IMG/VR virus record: IMGVR_UViG_3300014501_000001
Location: 1 to 64,000 of that record
Length of the DNA stretch: 64,000 nt
From: a virus
Direction: 5' to 3' (one strand)
Shown here: positions 15,516-22,725 of the stretch, in pieces
Numbering within the stretch: position 1 is the first letter of the stretch
Layout of the letters: each line of letters starts with the position of its first letter
Translations under genes and position numbers: made by a program
Notes under the pieces: generated by a model
Database searches by the model: none
The model's input: only the letters and a program-made list of their open reading frames with translations
Told to the model about the DNA's origin: nothing

Positions 15516-15562
15516 GCGCCGATCATGGCACCTGACCGGGTTTGCACGCGGTAGCCACACCG

Positions 15563-15751
15563 TCACCGCTGCCACCACAGCCACATCACCGCATCGAAGG
15601 CCACGATGCCGGCCAGGGCAGCGAAGACGGCAGGGCGCAGCCACTCGTCCCGGAACTCGCGCAATGCCTTGCGGAGTGCCTTCAGGGGCTGCGGGCGCGG
15701 TGCCGGGTATCCCGCTTGCTGCGGGTGCCAGTGGCGGCCAGGGCCGGTCAC
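15563..15751 (-). CDS. small membrane protein, 62 aa
   Basis: The GTG at 15751 overlaps the upstream stop as GTGA. A basic amphipathic helix (KALRKALREFRDEW) is followed by a C-terminal hydrophobic helix ending LWWQR. It is a tail-anchored type peptide. Confidence 0.5.
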   Translation of the reverse strand: MTGPGRHWHPQQAGYPAPRPQPLKALRKALREFRDEWLRPAVFAALAGIVAFDAVMWLWWQR

Positions 15752-15960
15752 GGGCTTACCTCCAGAAGTTCGCATGCCCGCAGGTAGACCGAGTGGGACA
15801 TCTCCGCGCACACGCAGGATGACGGATCCGGGCACTGGCCGTCCGGGTGCAGCGGGATGTCGAGTTCCCCCATGGCCTGCCAGAAGGCGCGGATGACGCT
15901 CTGGTCATGCGGCGGCAGGGTGTTGAGCCGGGCCGCGATGGTCGCGTTAGCGGCGCTCAC
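15748..15960 (-). CDS. hypothetical protein, 70 aa
   Basis: Helical N-terminus, then a His-Pro-Asp segment and a C-x5-C-x-C cluster near residue 45. A helix closes the chain. Overlaps its neighbours by four bases on both sides. Confidence 0.55.
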   Translation of the reverse strand: MSAANATIAARLNTLPPHDQSVIRAFWQAMGELDIPLHPDGQCPDPSSCVCAEMSHSVYLRACELLEVSP

Positions 15961-16415
15961 CGGGACTCATCCCAGTCACCCTGAGCGGGCCCGCGCCACG
16001 GCTCTCCGGTCTCCACGGGGGCAACGTACTGCCGCGGCCCCTCCGTAGTCCCGGTAGCTGTCACCCTGTCAGGGACGGCGGAGAGCGTGCCAAGGTAGGC
16101 GCGGGCGACCGCAAGAGCCTGCGGAAAGCGCAAGGGGAATATGCGCGCGTCCTCAGCCTCAGCGTCCAGCCAGTCAGCGACAGCAAGGGCGGGCTCGCGG
16201 CTCCAGCCCGCGATGTGCTCGGCGTCGCGGTGGTCGGCTTTCCATTCCTTCCGGCCGCAGAACGTGACCCTGACGCGCTCCCGCAGGTGCCCGTCGTTGT
16301 GGACCGCGCAGCCCTCCGAGCCCATGCACATGTGCGCCCAGCGGCCCTGCGATGCCCCCTCGGCGCGCTCCCGGATCAGTGCTGCGGCTTCACGCAATTC
16401 GTCGGCGTCGCTCAT
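15957..16415 (-). CDS. hypothetical protein, 152 aa, paralogue of the 6342-6758 product
   Basis: Shares the ordered motifs HMCMGSEGC, HNDGHLRER and CGRKEWKADH with the 138-aa protein of the first early operon. Identity over some 70 residues is about half. Invariant Cys, His and Asp residues suggest a metal site. The C-terminal third differs and is Pro/Thr-rich. The paired occurrence suggests duplication of an operon segment or acquisition from a related phage. Confidence 0.65.
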   Translation of the reverse strand: MSDADELREAAALIRERAEGASQGRWAHMCMGSEGCAVHNDGHLRERVRVTFCGRKEWKADHRDAEHIAGWSREPALAVADWLDAEAEDARIFPLRFPQALAVARAYLGTLSAVPDRVTATGTTEGPRQYVAPVETGEPWRGPAQGDWDESR

Positions 16416-16606
16416 CTCTCAGCCGCCCTGTCTGCCGGGTCACTCAGGGTAATGACGTGATGCTCCACATGGGATACCACCATCACCCGCTCTGGTCCCT
16501 TGTCGGGGATGATGCGGACCGTATCCCCCTTGGTAACGGTCACGAGTGCGGCGTCTCCTTCGAGCACGCGGACGGGCTTCGCCTTTTCTGCCCAATAGTC
16601 GCTCAT
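16412..16606 (-). CDS. small beta-barrel-like protein, 64 aa
   Basis: From the ATG at 16606. The sequence alternates strands (ALVTVTKGDTVRIIP, then ERVMVVSHVEHHVITL), typical of an SH3-like or KOW-like small barrel. Overlaps the gene upstream by four bases. Confidence 0.55.
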   Translation of the reverse strand: MSDYWAEKAKPVRVLEGDAALVTVTKGDTVRIIPDKGPERVMVVSHVEHHVITLSDPADRAAER

Positions 16607-16803
16607 CGGTCCTCCCCTGCAGGTGGCTGGCCGTACAACTCCGGATGGTCGGCCATGTAGAGCGCTGAGCAGAACGGGCAGCTGACATCCTCGGCCGAGT
16701 CGGATCGCGGCTCGGCCATGCCGATCACTCCGCAGTAGGCGCGATGCCGACTTGAGCCGACTAGGTGGACGCGCTCGCTCAGCGGGTATGGCCTCGGCCT
16801 CAT
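16603..16803 (-). CDS. zinc-finger-like protein, 66 aa
   Basis: HxVGSSRHRAYCG near residue 13 and CPFC near residue 42 give a His/Cys set that could hold one zinc. HRAYC followed by CPFC is a pattern often seen in short actinophage proteins. Confidence 0.55.
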   Translation of the reverse strand: MRPRPYPLSERVHLVGSSRHRAYCGVIGMAEPRSDSAEDVSCPFCSALYMADHPELYGQPPAGEDR

Positions 16804-16982
16804 CGTTCCTCCTGTCCAGTCTCACGGGTATCCGGGGATAGCTGGGAACGGAGACGGGAGAGTGCCTCAGCGAGGATGGCGTTGACAGCCTGCCCGGTTG
16901 CCTTCGCGTGCGCGAGCAGCCATGCCCGGTCGTCAGGCGCGGGCCGGAAGCACACGGGGCGCTCGGCGTGACGGTCAGGCAT
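16800..16982 (-). CDS. short ribbon-helix-helix-like protein, 60 aa
   Basis: From the ATG at 16982. RPVCFRPAPDDRAWLLAHA then GQAVNAILAEALSRL has the strand, helix, turn, helix layout of CopG/Arc repressors. One-base overlap with the first gene of the operon. It is a candidate autoregulator for the operator at 17265-17299. Confidence 0.55.
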   Translation of the reverse strand: MPDRHAERPVCFRPAPDDRAWLLAHAKATGQAVNAILAEALSRLRSQLSPDTRETGQEER

Positions 16983-17245
16983 CAGGAAATCCCGAGCAGT
17001 CCCGCCAGCGGGTCCGAGCGCCGCTTGGCCACGAACATGGCGCAGACCTGGATGCCCGTGAGGAACCCAACAATCCCTTCCTTGGTGACGAACTTGAGGA
17101 TCTGGCCGTTCCAGCCGACGATCCACTGCTCTCCGAGCGGCTCAGTCGGCAGCACGTACTCGATGAGGCCACCGTCCTGGTAAGCCTTCAGGTCTTCGTA
17201 GATCCGCTCGTCTGTTACTTCTGGAGGATCGGCAGTGACGTCCAT
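16982..17245 (-). CDS. hypothetical protein, 87 aa, first gene of the 13.6-17.2 kb operon
   Basis: First gene behind a strong promoter. The C-terminal half has a hydrophobic stretch (GIVGFLTGIQVCAMFV) that may be a membrane segment or core helix. A GGGAG ribosome site in the leader is preceded by CTAG, as in the 32-35 kb genes. Function unknown. Confidence 0.6.
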   Translation of the reverse strand: MDVTADPPEVTDERIYEDLKAYQDGGLIEYVLPTEPLGEQWIVGWNGQILKFVTKEGIVGFLTGIQVCAMFVAKRRSDPLAGLLGIS

Positions 17246-17264
17246 CTCGTGTCTCCCTCGCTAG

Positions 17265-17305
17265 GTGGTAGACCCCACGCTAGTCCCGTGGTCTACCACT
17301 GTCAA
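17265..17305 (-). promoter_or_regulatory. strong promoter overlapped by a 10-bp inverted-repeat operator
   Basis: On the minus strand TTGACA (17305-17300), an exact 17-bp spacer and TAGCGT (17282-17277) form a near-consensus promoter. GTGGTAGACC (17265-17274) and GGTCTACCAC (17290-17299) make a perfect inverted repeat over the spacer and the start point. A repressor bound there would block the operon. Confidence 0.75.
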
Positions 17306-17339
17306 GCCGGGCCGCCGTACCTGTGCCCGTACACCTCCG

Positions 17340-18092
17340 TCAGGCAGCGGGGAAGTTGAGATGGGCCGCCGCTCCCCAGCAAGCAAAGGCTGCCGCGTCG
17401 TAGGCCCGTGCAGCATCTTCCTCGTTGCTGAACCAGCCGAGGTACTGATCAGGCTCGTAATCCACGGGGCATATCAGCGCGCGCCATCGCTTCTGGGTGC
17501 TGTGCCAGGACACACCCCGGAACCGCGAGGTCTTGCCGCGCCGTAGCCGCTGGTTTCGCGACTGCTGTGATTGCGTCGCCCACCGGCAGTTCCCTGGTTC
17601 GTAGCTGCCGTCATTATCGAGGCGGTCGATGGAGGTTCCTTGCGGGCGCGCGCCCATGTCCGCATAGAAGTTTTCAAAACTGGTGAGCCAGCGTTCGCAG
17701 ACGGTGATCCCGCGACCCCCATAGTCGTCCCACCCTGGATTCTTAGGGTCAATACAACGGCGCTTCATGGACATCCACGACCGGTATTCCGGCGAATCCG
17801 TCATGCCGTGCTTTGGGTGCGCCCCCGTCAGCACGATCTCCGGGTCGCCGTGCTTGCGCCAGCGCGCATAGTGCGTTCCGCACAGCCCTCGCGCAACGGC
17901 GTCCTTGCCGCATCCGTCGAATGTGCATGTGGGGATGTGCTCGCCGCGCACGCGCTCCGCTGGCCCAGGATCACCGTGATCACGAAGGCGCCGGAGATGC
18001 ATGTTGCAGTACCCGCGCCCCTTGTGCTTGCGGTCGCATCCTTCGACGCTGCATTTACGCTCAGCCGGGGTATCGTCTCGGGCTAGGGTCAT
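17340..18092 (-). CDS. HNH-AP2 homing endonuclease-like protein with zinc fingers, 250 aa
   Basis: Residues 12-80 hold two C-x4-C...C-x2-H-type zinc fingers. Residues 95-180 are an HNH nuclease: YRSWMSMKRRC, GRGITVCERW, then SIDRLDNDGSYEPGNCRW with the catalytic His replaced by Asp-type spacing seen in this family. Residues 190-250 are an AP2 domain (RFRGVSWHSTQKRW, then NEEDAARAYDAAA) that contacts DNA. Such proteins are mobile homing endonucleases. It is free-standing between two operons with no intron around it, and its leader holds a hairpin like that of the transposase. Confidence 0.85.
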   Translation of the reverse strand: MTLARDDTPAERKCSVEGCDRKHKGRGYCNMHLRRLRDHGDPGPAERVRGEHIPTCTFDGCGKDAVARGLCGTHYARWRKHGDPEIVLTGAHPKHGMTDSPEYRSWMSMKRRCIDPKNPGWDDYGGRGITVCERWLTSFENFYADMGARPQGTSIDRLDNDGSYEPGNCRWATQSQQSRNQRLRRGKTSRFRGVSWHSTQKRWRALICPVDYEPDQYLGWFSNEEDAARAYDAAAFACWGAAAHLNFPAA

Positions 18093-18119
18093 TTCCAGCT
18101 CCCACTGGTAGTGATCTCA

Positions 18120-18153
18120 GGCCCCGTTTGGTGTTGACGCACCGGACGGGGCC
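18120..18153 (-). promoter_or_regulatory. leader hairpin with CGUCAA loop before the HNH-AP2 gene
   Basis: On the minus strand: GGCCCCGT, a 2x2 internal loop, GGTG, loop CGTCAA, CACC, ACGGGGCC. It ends 27 bases before the ATG at 18092. It could also end transcription of the GntR gene that stops at 18197. Confidence 0.6.
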
Positions 18154-18196
18154 GCTTGCCCTGCAATTCTACTCGCCTGACCTCGGGTAATGCCGC

Positions 18197-18937
18197 TTAG
18201 TCGTCATCGGGAGCGAGGGAATATCTATAAGAGACGACCCTATCCGGCGGCATGGCCGATTCGGTGTACAGCAGCGGGCCGTCGTCATCGGAGAAGATCG
18301 CCACTGGCGCGAGGATGGGCGACCCGATCCGCAGCCGCAGGTGGTCAGCTTCACGTCCATCGGCAGCCCGGCCTCGCAGGTGCTCCTCGACGTAGGTTGC
18401 CCTGCGCCGCGTGGCCCGCTCGATGAAGGCCAGGACGCCGCCGGCGACCGGCAGCGGTGCGAGCAGCGACCCCGCGTCCATCTGGCCCATGCCCGGTATC
18501 CAGTCCACGGTCAGCCGCACGGGCCGGTTCTCCTGTGACCCGACTTCCTCGCGGCGGATCACTAGGCCGCCCGGCGTGATCCCCAGCAACTCGGACACGT
18601 AGACCGGGGGCACCTGGATTGCCGCACCCGTGACCACGACCGTCTCCCCGGTGAGTTGCGACGCCGAGCGGGCCATGTCCAGCCGCTCGCGGGCTGTCGG
18701 CGCTATCACGTCGTTGCCCGCGGCGAACGTTCCCTGCGGCGAGGTCCACACCGCGCCCTCCACCTGCAGCTGCCCGATGGCCTTCGCCGCGGTCGCGCTT
18801 GAAACTCCCCAGTCCTTCGCCAGCGTGAGCACCGAGGGAAGCTGAGCGCCCGGCGGGAGTTCCCCGGACAGGATGAGCGCGCGGTAGTGGTTTGCAAGCT
18901 GCACGTAGAGCGGGGGCGGTCGCTCAGGCTGCGGCAC
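18197..18937 (-). CDS. GntR/HutC family regulator with UTRA domain, 246 aa
   Basis: The N-terminal winged helix reads LYVQLANHYRALILSGEL, PGAQLPSVLTLAKDW and VSSATAAKAIGQLQVEG. Residues 85-246 are a UTRA ligand-binding domain (VIRREEVGSQENRPVRLTVDW, then AFSDDDGPLLY-type end). The GTG at 18937 has a GGGAGG site. It is divergent from the transfer-like operon at 19.1 kb, the same position KorSA-type GntR repressors hold in actinomycete integrative elements. It probably represses that operon. Confidence 0.8.
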   Translation of the reverse strand: MPQPERPPPLYVQLANHYRALILSGELPPGAQLPSVLTLAKDWGVSSATAAKAIGQLQVEGAVWTSPQGTFAAGNDVIAPTARERLDMARSASQLTGETVVVTGAAIQVPPVYVSELLGITPGGLVIRREEVGSQENRPVRLTVDWIPGMGQMDAGSLLAPLPVAGGVLAFIERATRRRATYVEEHLRGRAADGREADHLRLRIGSPILAPVAIFSDDDGPLLYTESAMPPDRVVSYRYSLAPDDD

Positions 18938-19040
18938 TCCCGGCCTCCCCGCAATGTCGTGTCCTATGTGGCGGCAGGCTATCAGCGTGATAATCCGCGC
19001 GGTCAGTCTCCCGGCACCCATGCTAGTACGCGATTGCCAC

Positions 19041-19069
19041 TTGCACTATGGCACACATTTGCGTATGGT
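19041..19069 (+). promoter_or_regulatory. promoter of the 19.1-26.9 kb operon
   Basis: TTGCAC (19041-19046), a 17-bp spacer and TATGGT (19064-19069) match a housekeeping promoter well. The first ATG follows at 19117 after AAGAGGAG. It lies in the gap shared with the GntR/UTRA gene, the likely repressor. Confidence 0.7.
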
Positions 19070-19116
19070 CGCACTGACAGCACCCGGATTTGCTGACAGG
19101 GCCAAGAGGAGCGCGC

Positions 19117-19308
19117 ATGCCGACCTACAGCCGCCGCATAGCGACGCGCATAACCCCGGACGCCGACAACCGGCTCCGGCTGGCCGCCGTCGTCCTGCGC
19201 ATGCCGCTGTCGGCGCTCCTCACGCTCGCCATCGACAAGCAGCTTCCCCCGGCTGCCGAACTGGCCGCATCCCTGCGGGACGACGCAGATGAGGCGGTGG
19301 CGTCATGA
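19117..19308 (+). CDS. ribbon-helix-helix-like protein, 63 aa
   Basis: From the ATG at 19117 after AAGAGGAG. An N-terminal basic strand (SRRIATRITPDADNRL) is followed by two helices (LAAVVLRMPLSALLTLAI), a CopG-like layout. First gene of the plus-strand operon, so possibly a regulator. Confidence 0.6.
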   Translation: MPTYSRRIATRITPDADNRLRLAAVVLRMPLSALLTLAIDKQLPPAAELAASLRDDADEAVAS

Positions 19309-19457
19309 GCCGCTACGAGTCAGGTGCCCCGATGATCAGCGGTCCTCCACGCCGCAGGGCGCGGATCTGGGCGTGCGGCATCTGCGCTAAGCGGAAGTGG
19401 GCAGTGCGCCAGCCCCAGTGCCCGCGATGCCGCGTCCTGATGGAGGCCGAGTCATGA
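19305..19457 (+). CDS. zinc-ribbon protein, 50 aa
   Basis: A short frame with ATGA overlaps on both sides. CGIC near residue 25 and CPRC near residue 40 form a compact zinc ribbon in an Arg-rich chain. Probably a small nucleic-acid-binding protein. Confidence 0.6.
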   Translation: MSRYESGAPMISGPPRRRARIWACGICAKRKWAVRQPQCPRCRVLMEAES

Positions 19458-20152
19458 CCACCGACACTGCCGCTTGCGCCTACCTCGCCGAGACCGCTAA
19501 GGCATACGCCGAGTATGAGGCCGAGATCACCAGGGCGACGGCGGGGGCCGGCGCCCGGTGGCACGAGAAGCTCGGCGCCGCAGCGCGCCGGCTCGAACAA
19601 GCAACTAACGGGGGAACCACCATGACCGCACCCACTACCCGCACCCTGGCCGCTACCGCTGCCTGCGCCACTCTCATCGCCGCTTCCGTAGCCTGCGCCG
19701 CCATTCCGGCGTCAGCTTCCGCGCAGGCTCCCCGCTGCCGCACAGGGCAGGTAGCCGTCACCCTTGAGCACCCCGTCCGGCAGGGCGGCAACCAGGGCTG
19801 GACGATCGGGCTCCAGGACAAGGGCAACGCCGCCTGCACCGTCCACGGCTACCCGCGACTGGGGCTGGAGGGACGCCACGGCCAGCGCCTCCGCAGCACC
19901 ACGCAGGACGGCCCCACGTACTTCCACGGCGACCCCGGCCCGTCCTCGGTGCTCTTGCAGCCCGGCGGATTCGCTGTCGCGTGGCTGGCCTACGGGACCG
20001 TCAGCGGGCCCGGGAACGTCCGTGCCCATTCCCTCACCGTCCGCACCGAGGGAGCGGCATCGCACAAGACTGACGTACTCGCCAGCCGGTCCGTCACCAT
20101 CACGCGCGGAATGCTCGACGTGACCGCGTGGGCACCGAGAGGGAAGGGCTAG
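19454..20152 (+). CDS. DUF4232-like secreted or membrane-anchored protein, 232 aa
   Basis: Two starts compete. The ATG at 19454 overlaps the previous stop (ATGA). The ATG at 19622 has a strong GGGGGAA site and begins a textbook signal peptide (Ala-rich hydrophobic run then ASASA). Residues 100-225 of the longer form match a DUF4232 beta-sandwich: CRTGQVAVTLEH, NAACTVHGYPRLGL, WLAYGTVSGPG. If the long form is used, the signal would be an internal anchor. An exported product is more likely. Confidence 0.65.
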   Translation: MTTDTAACAYLAETAKAYAEYEAEITRATAGAGARWHEKLGAAARRLEQATNGGTTMTAPTTRTLAATAACATLIAASVACAAIPASASAQAPRCRTGQVAVTLEHPVRQGGNQGWTIGLQDKGNAACTVHGYPRLGLEGRHGQRLRSTTQDGPTYFHGDPGPSSVLLQPGGFAVAWLAYGTVSGPGNVRAHSLTVRTEGAASHKTDVLASRSVTITRGMLDVTAWAPRGKG

Positions 20153-20154
20153 CG

Positions 20155-20463
20155 ATGACCGCGCCCCTGCGCTTCGCTGCCGCCATTCCTGGCTGGCACA
20201 ATGCCGCAGCCTGCCGTCACGCGGACCCTGGCCTGTTCTTCGGCCCGGACGGCGAGAGCGACGATGGCCGCAGCCGCCGCGAGAGGCGGGCCGGCCACAT
20301 CTGCGCCGGCTGCCCGGTCCGCGCTGCCTGCGCCCAGTGGGCCGATGAGCACCAGCCCCGCGCCGGCATCTGGGCAGGCGTCAGCCACGACCGCTGGACG
20401 GCCGAGCACCGCCGGGAGAACGACCGTGCGCGGAAAGCCCGGCAGCGCGAGGTGGCGGCATGA
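20155..20463 (+). CDS. WhiB-like iron-sulphur transcription factor, 102 aa
   Basis: The four cluster Cys are at about 20, 50, 53 and 59 (C...CAGCPVRAAC), followed by the G-I-W-A-G-V turn and a basic tail. WhiB proteins occur only in actinobacteria and their phages and bind sigma factor to change transcription. Here it sits early in an operon with a transglycosylase and translocase, suggesting control of host or element genes. Start at 20155 by the AGCG spacing; upstream ATG at 20128 is less likely. Confidence 0.9.
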   Translation: MTAPLRFAAAIPGWHNAAACRHADPGLFFGPDGESDDGRSRRERRAGHICAGCPVRAACAQWADEHQPRAGIWAGVSHDRWTAEHRRENDRARKARQREVAA

Positions 20464-20897
20464 AGGCGTCATCGAAACTGGGTGCCGCAGCCGTCGCGTT
20501 CGTCGTGATGGCAGGCGTGAGCCACGGCAAGCACGGGCACCTCGGGCTGGGATCGCTGGATTCCTTCGGCGCTACGCCTGTTGGCTCCAGCACGTCCAGC
20601 GCTAACGAGCGGCTCGCCATGCACATGGCTAAGGACGCGGGCTGGCCGCGCTCGCAGCGCCGCTGCCTGGACTGGCTGTGGACCCGCGAGAGCGGATTCC
20701 AGATGGTGTGGAACACCGCAGGCAGCGGTGCCTACGGAATCCCGCAGGCGCTGCCCGCCTCGAAGATGGCGAGCGCCGGATCCGACTACATGACCAACCC
20801 GGCTACGGACATCAGATGGGGCCTGTCTTACGTGACCGGCCGCTACGGAGATGCCTGCCGTGCCTGGCAGCACGAGGAAGCCAACTCCTGGTACTGA
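20460..20897 (+). CDS. secreted lytic transglycosylase-like protein, 145 aa
   Basis: A short signal-like helix (residues 5-20) precedes a goose-type lysozyme fold: CLDWLWTRESGF with the catalytic Glu, then GAYGIPQALPASKMA, and DIRWGLSYVTGRYG near the end. It would open peptidoglycan locally. In conjugative operons such enzymes help the transfer machinery through the wall; in phages they help entry. Overlaps the WhiB stop by four bases. Confidence 0.85.
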   Translation: MKASSKLGAAAVAFVVMAGVSHGKHGHLGLGSLDSFGATPVGSSTSSANERLAMHMAKDAGWPRSQRRCLDWLWTRESGFQMVWNTAGSGAYGIPQALPASKMASAGSDYMTNPATDIRWGLSYVTGRYGDACRAWQHEEANSWY

Positions 20898-20937
20898 GCG
20901 GATCGCCCGCCCGGACCTAACCCGAGAGGAAAGCACG

Positions 20938-21120
20938 ATGAAGCCCGACAAGTTCGCACTCACCGCCGAACTCCACCGCACGCACTCGCTGCTGCACGGC
21001 AACGCGCTCCAGCACCAGATCGGCATCAGCACGACGGCGAACGAGATGACCGTGGTCATCATGATCGCGATCGTGCTCGTGGTAGTCGGCATCGCCGCCG
21101 CGCTGATCAAGGCCCTCTGA
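20938..21120 (+). CDS. single-pass membrane protein, 60 aa
   Basis: Start at 20938 after GAGAGGAAAG. A soluble helix of about 35 residues is followed by a C-terminal hydrophobic helix (VVIMIAIVLVVVGIAAALI). Tail-anchored; unknown role. Confidence 0.65.
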   Translation: MKPDKFALTAELHRTHSLLHGNALQHQIGISTTANEMTVVIMIAIVLVVVGIAAALIKAL

Positions 21121-21157
21121 CCGCGCTGACCCGTAACCACCGGAAGGGAGTCCCGCA

Positions 21158-21493
21158 ATGGCCGCCAGCCTCAGGGAGCGCGCCCAGCGCCGCTCAGCCG
21201 AGGTCTACCAGGCTGCCATCAGGGACGCCCTGGCCGAGGGGAATGGGCGGCAGGCGCTGCACCTCGCGATCCGGGCGCTCCTGTCCGAGTCCGCGAAGAT
21301 CCGGCGCCGCCGCCCCGCCAGCGCATCGCTGGCGGATGCGGAACTGGCCGGTTCGATCGCGGCAATCGCCGCCGGGCTGCACGCCTACAAGCCCCGCAAG
21401 CCGGCCGGGTGCACGAGGGTGCCGGGACCGCACCACCTGCTGTCCGTGTACGAGGCCAGCCTTGAGCAGGCCGAGGGAGCAAGCCATGAGTGA
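21158..21493 (+). CDS. hypothetical protein, 111 aa
   Basis: Preceded by GGAAGGGAG. Helical protein with an Arg-rich middle. No membrane segment and no motif known. Overlaps the next gene by 8 bases. Confidence 0.6.
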   Translation: MAASLRERAQRRSAEVYQAAIRDALAEGNGRQALHLAIRALLSESAKIRRRRPASASLADAELAGSIAAIAAGLHAYKPRKPAGCTRVPGPHHLLSVYEASLEQAEGASHE

Positions 21494-21974
21494 ACCGGGA
21501 GTTATCCTGCGATTGCACCGGGGAGGCGACGATGACGGCGCGTTCCCCGACGCTGAGGCACCCGCCGAGGCTCCCCGGGACACCGCAGCCGGCGGCGCGC
21601 TCGTGACCCTCAGCGGAGGCCAGATGGCCCTGCCCGATCAGGCGAAGGCTGCGCTCGCGCATGCCTTGCGGGCGGCACTGAGGCGGGCGAAGGACCTGTC
21701 CGAGCGCGAGGGCGGCATCGTCCACGGGCTGATCAATGCGAAGCCGCCATCGGTCGGGGACCAGCACCGCTACTCCGCGTCCCGCGCATGGGTTCCGCCA
21801 GGTCACGACAACGGGATCGCCGAGAGGGCAGGCGTGATCTATCACCTGCTGATCGGCCGGCCCGGCGTCGCGCTCGGGAACACCATCTCGGCGCTGGCGT
21901 CCCGCCCCCTGCGGTTCTTCCTGGCGCTGGGCGTCATCGCCATCGCAATCATCGTCGTTCTTTTCGCAGCCTGA
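21486..21974 (+). CDS. membrane-anchored hypothetical protein, 162 aa
   Basis: Start at 21486 with upstream GAGGGAG. Soluble Ala/Arg-rich helical part, then a C-terminal transmembrane helix (FFLALGVIAIAIIVVLF). It may be part of a membrane complex with its neighbours. Confidence 0.6.
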   Translation: MSEPGVILRLHRGGDDDGAFPDAEAPAEAPRDTAAGGALVTLSGGQMALPDQAKAALAHALRAALRRAKDLSEREGGIVHGLINAKPPSVGDQHRYSASRAWVPPGHDNGIAERAGVIYHLLIGRPGVALGNTISALASRPLRFFLALGVIAIAIIVVLFAA

Positions 21975-21985
21975 GAGCAGGACCC

Positions 21986-22597
21986 ATGCACGGCATCCAC
22001 GGATTCCCGGTGGCCCTCGCCGCCATCACGTTCTCGATTGCAGCGGGCCTGTGGAGCTACAGAAAGCTTCACCGCGTCACGGCGTGGGGCTTCGGCCTCG
22101 CCGCGTTCTTCCTGGCCGCTGGCCTGACGCCGTGGACCGACGCCCTGGCATCGCTGGTTGCTACGGGTGCCGGGATCACGGTCCTGGTGATCGTGGCCAT
22201 CGTCGGGGGCTTCGGGTTCCACTTCGAGGCCATCCTCAAGCACCAGCACCACCGCATCCGGACCCCGGTCATCGCCGTGACCTTCGGGACCGCGATCGTG
22301 CTGACCATCGGCAGCCTGTCCCGGCTGCTCCGCAAGGCCGCGGAAAGCCCGTCTAAGACCAGTGATGCGCTCGGCTCGGCCATCTCCCGCATCCAGTCGG
22401 GAAAGGCCGCTCACGCCGTGCCTGCGGGTCACGGGCTGTTCGTCCTCGCCATCGGTGCCGCCGTCCTGATGGCCCTGATCATGTTCGGCCACAAGATGGA
22501 GAACCGCCGGAAGGGCGGCGGCAGGGGCATGATCCCGGCTGCTGCCCGTCCCGCAGGGCGCCCGGCCCTTCCCGCTGGCAGGGGGCGCCGGCCATGA
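21986..22597 (+). CDS. multi-pass membrane protein, 203 aa
   Basis: Start at 21986. Four or five hydrophobic helices (around 8-24, 33-48, 58-80, 95-112 and 150-168) and a basic Gly/Arg/Pro tail. The arrangement, upstream of an FtsK-like gene, recalls Spd-type spread proteins of actinomycete plasmids, though similarity is by layout only. Confidence 0.6.
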   Translation: MHGIHGFPVALAAITFSIAAGLWSYRKLHRVTAWGFGLAAFFLAAGLTPWTDALASLVATGAGITVLVIVAIVGGFGFHFEAILKHQHHRIRTPVIAVTFGTAIVLTIGSLSRLLRKAAESPSKTSDALGSAISRIQSGKAAHAVPAGHGLFVLAIGAAVLMALIMFGHKMENRRKGGGRGMIPAAARPAGRPALPAGRGRRP

Positions 22598-22725
22598 AAT
22601 CCGACCTGATCCTGCTCGGCGCGGGAGCAGTTGCCCTGCTCGGCTGGTACCTGCGCTGCAAGTCGTGGGAGCGCGAGGAAGACGCATACGCCGCTGAGGA
22701 CGAATACGAGGATCACCTGTCATGA
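22594..22725 (+). CDS. small membrane protein, 43 aa
   Basis: One N-terminal hydrophobic helix ([16 protein letters not shown]) and an acidic C-terminal tail. ATGA overlaps with both neighbours place it firmly in the operon, directly before the translocase. Confidence 0.6.
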   Translation: MKSDLILLGAGAVALLGWYLRCKSWEREEDAYAAEDEYEDHLS

